NCBI GenBank assembly: GCA_943736015.1
Contig: OX031064.1
Span: forward strand, 35,701,361 to 35,765,360
Length of the DNA: 64,000 nt
Direction of reading: 5' to 3'
DNA from: Tridacna crocea
Lineage: Eukaryota > Mollusca > Bivalvia > Cardiida > Cardiidae
A model generated the notes under the pieces. That model did not search any database, had not been told where the DNA came from, and worked only from the letters and a program-made list of their open reading frames with translations. Shown one piece after another: positions 61,982 to 64,000 of this stretch. Position numbers and translations under genes: made by a program. The first letter of the stretch is position 1, and the number at the start of each line of letters is the position of its first letter.

Positions 61982-62210
61982 TTAATCCTATACCACACAA
62001 TGACGACTTTTGACGACCCCGAGGTAGAAGCCTTTTGAAAACATTGTGGTAAAAGGAGAAAATGCTGGTAACCAGCATTTTCTCCTTTTACCACAGTGTT
62101 TTCTACCCGTCCTAAATCAAACTTCGATTCTTCAGTCACATTTATTTTGTCGTCTGCAAATGCTTTAAATTTGGACAAGTCTGTAAATTTGTCGTTTGGA
62201 AAAGAGCTAA
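61982..62210 (+). mobile_element. A48: TTAA hairpin MITE (229 bp)
   Basis: Left end TTAATCCTATACCACACAAT, right end TTGGAAAAGAGCTAA. The hairpin 62037-62103 carries GTGGTAAAAGG paired with CCTTTTACCAC, a G-to-T change present on both arms. The end CTAA is shared with C30. Confidence 0.9.
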
Positions 62211-62340
62211 GCTGCTAAACGCAAGTCAAGAAGCTTTTGTTGGCAGTCTGAGCAAAGATCAGACTGTGCCGAACGTGTAGCCTGACCTTTGGTCCACACC
62301 ATGCGATACAGTTTGGTTTCCAAGGAGTGTTTATCGACTG
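62207..62340 (-). repeat. C30: family C copy abutting A48
   Basis: CTAAGCTGCTAAACGCAAGT, AAAGATCAGACTGTGCCGAA, CGTGTAGCCTGACCTTTGG; the hairpin is mismatched and the far end is lost. Confidence 0.62.
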
Positions 62341-62863
62341 TAAAGCGACAACCCGTTCTTTGAATACAATAATTGTATCCTTTTATTGTACATGTATGTA
62401 ACATGTACCAGTTTTACTTTTCTGTTTGTAGCAATAAGTATGTGTGTTTAATTATGTATAATCTATACACAAAATATACTGCTGTATTTAAAAGTCACTC
62501 TAAATATATGTCTTTTCAGTTTTTTTTCATTTTGGGCCGGTGGCCTTATATATGCTGAATAAACTATTTGAATTTTTTTGTTTTGTTTTGTTGTATATTT
62601 TGTAGCAGTATTTGACAAAGAGATTTAATTCGCGGCAAAAGAAAGATCCCTTTAATCAGCATTAAAAGGTATAAACCTCGTTATCTTATAGCCTGATCAA
62701 ATTTATTACCTGATATATTTTGTCTCCATCGGGGTGACGATGTTTTTATGTAGTTTTTATCTTGAAATAAATTCGAGAGCTTTGTAATAAGAGCCCCGCT
62801 GAAACAAATCTTCTACAAAGTGTACATCCTTGCCCTTTTGTTGAAAATCCCTTCAAAGGGTCA
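62341..62863. other. Unassigned AT-rich sequence
   Basis: No gene or recognised repeat. Confidence 0.4.
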
Positions 62864-63086
62864 TTAATCCTTAACCTCACAATTCCGTTTTTTTAAAGAT
62901 CCAGGGTGGATGAACATTTGGAAACACCGTAGGAAAAGAAGAAAATGCTGGATACCAGCATTTTCTTCTTTTCCCACGATGTTTCTACCTTCTTTAAGGC
63001 AGGCATTATCATTTGAGATACAAGAGGTTTTCGTCAACTTTTGAGTTCGATCAAGTCTAGAATTTTATGGTGGGGTGAAGCGTTAA
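62864..63086 (+). mobile_element. A49: diverged TTAA hairpin MITE
   Basis: Left end TTAATCCTTAACCTCACAAT, right end GGTGGGGTGAAGCGTTAA. The hairpin 62921-62985 has GGAAAAGAAGAAAATGCTGG paired with CAGCATTTTCTTCTTTTCCC (matched AGAAG variant). Confidence 0.82.
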
Positions 63087-63788
63087 TGGACGAGTATCAA
63101 GCAACATTGGTTCACATACGGTCCCATTTGAACTTGATCATCTCTCGTGACCTTTTCGCACATTTTATGATAAATTAGTCGATTCTTTTATCTTTTTTCT
63201 CTCGTTCTCTTTTTTTTCCCCAAAAATCTTTCACCTGACTTGGCCTTAAAATCTTAAAATATGTGCTTAAATAGTGAATCAAATTCTTAGGAAAACGACC
63301 AAACCTATGTTTAGAATAAAACCTATGTAATGAACAATATTACTGTTATCGCACAGTTTGACGCATTTTAGCCTTAATAGTCATAGAGCGGCTTTACATT
63401 GAGAAAGGGGAGTTGATTCTATCATACAACTTTTTATAAAATTTCTAGAAAAAAACCCAAAATTTAATATACGACCTAAATCTACTGATTGCAACTCATT
63501 GCCCTTTAAAGAACAACATAGATAAAAAAATGTACATACATGTAACATTTCCATTGTCTACTATCAAATGAATATATGTGCTTTCACTTTTTTAAAAATT
63601 TTGAAGCGTTCAGCGCTTTCACTTTTTGTTGTTGCTATTTATTTTGTATGATATTTTCATATTTCATTCAGTCTTTATGTTCTTGTCATATTTTTCATAA
63701 CATATTGTTAAGGCCAAAAGCATAATTTGTGCTGATTTGCCGAATAAATGATTGAATATGACCGGTTTGAAAGTTTCACTTCACTTAT
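63087..63788. other. Unassigned AT-rich interval
   Basis: No gene or recognised repeat. Confidence 0.4.
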
Positions 63789-64000
63789 TTAACTCATTAC
63801 CAAACGACAATATTTTGGACTTGTCCAAATCGAAAGCATTTCGATGGCTGAGTGCAACACTATCCTAAGCGCCTATACAAAATATAGGCACTTAGGATAG
63901 TGTTGCACTCACCCATCGATTTGCAGACGACAAAATAAAAGTGACTAAAAATTTGAAATTTGTTTTGTGAAGGGTAGAAAACATTGTGGGAAAAGGAGAA
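63789..64000 (-). mobile_element. A50: family A element, split by Q and cut by the window end
   Basis: Left end TTAACTCATTACCAAACGAC, GGACTTGTCCAAATCGAAAG, then the Q insertion, then TTTGCAGACGACAAAATAAA and the start of the hairpin (GAAAACATTGTGGGAAAAGG) at 63978. The rest lies outside the window. Confidence 0.88.
63842..63918. mobile_element. Q: 77 bp hairpin element inserted in A50
   Basis: Arms CGATGGCTGAGTGCAACACT, ATCCTAAGCGCCTATA and the complement (two mismatches in 36) flank loop CAAAA. It splits the common A-family string GCATTTGCAGACGAC, and ATTT is found on both sides (63838-63841, 63919-63922) as a probable target duplication. The element is almost nothing but hairpin. Confidence 0.85.

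Noticed and set aside
673..64000. CRISPR array or bacterial repeat interpretation of the spaced hairpins
   Set aside because: Repeats are long, interrupted by insertions, variably oriented and irregularly spaced, with TTAA ends; SINEs and AT-rich gene-poor DNA point to an animal genome.
673..64000. Rho-independent terminators suggested by the many GC/T-rich hairpins
   Set aside because: The hairpins are 60-75 bp conserved repeat modules without T-tracts or neighbouring genes.

Overview
The window looks like gene-poor nuclear DNA of an animal, most likely a mollusc and perhaps a heterodont bivalve. It is AT-rich. The longest open frame is 185 codons, and it runs through a repeat. There are no bacterial operons or ribosome binding sites. 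The window is filled with short palindromic transposon-like repeats, a few tRNA-derived SINEs and simple-sequence tracts. The bivalve guess is inference, from the style of the SINEs (3' tail of the GTTAAACCCC...AACC type) and the density of hairpin MITEs. I found no protein-coding gene I can name. The only plausible exon ends in a strong splice donor near 37,099. All other open frames lie in repeats or are too short to separate from chance. Repeat names below are my own labels.

The main content is a group of about 90 hairpin repeats and their remnants with TTAA at both ends and termini CCCTT...AAGGG. That is the signature expected of non-autonomous piggyBac-type elements. Families A, B and L share one plan: a total of about 229 bp, made of a short arm of about 55 bp, a near-perfect 67-69 bp hairpin, and a long arm of about 106 bp. 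Family C is about 205-215 bp with a different hairpin (core GATCAGACTGCAC). Resident TTAA sites have been reused. Elements sit inside others (A7 in C4, A12 in A11, A17 in C15, A43 in A42) or abut through a single shared TTAA (22,937-23,605; 25,315-25,981; several pairs). Both hairpin arms often carry the same copy-specific change.

Other families: D and E (related GC-rich hairpins around CAGCCTGCGCAG); F (palindrome with two opposed CCAAT boxes); H (187-189 bp near-perfect palindromes); J (CCGGTGTAAT inverted ends); K (411 bp with long inverted ends); P (tandem palindromes rich in GTGGTTTAT); Q (a 77 bp hairpin inserted in an A copy at the right edge); and R (one small palindrome). tRNA-derived SINEs occur at 8.2, 10.6, 20.7, 33.3, 55.6 and 60.6 kb, and the last has a clean 13 bp target duplication.

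Layout: 0-5 kb A/B/C copies and pyrimidine/purine tracts; 6-9 kb D copies and a SINE in a D duplication; 10-19 kb dense A/C with J and K; 19-26 kb H/E chimera, L chains, and F inside E, followed by a degenerate ~200 bp tandem array; 26-35 kb dense A/C; 35-38 kb the repeat-poor interval with the candidate exon; 38-46 kb A/C/E/F; 46.8-49.2 kb and 51.4-53.5 kb repeat-poor; 49-51 kb a cluster of worn C copies, then D, H, A and F; 53-64 kb nested A, SINEs, P, E and D, and A50 cut by the window edge.
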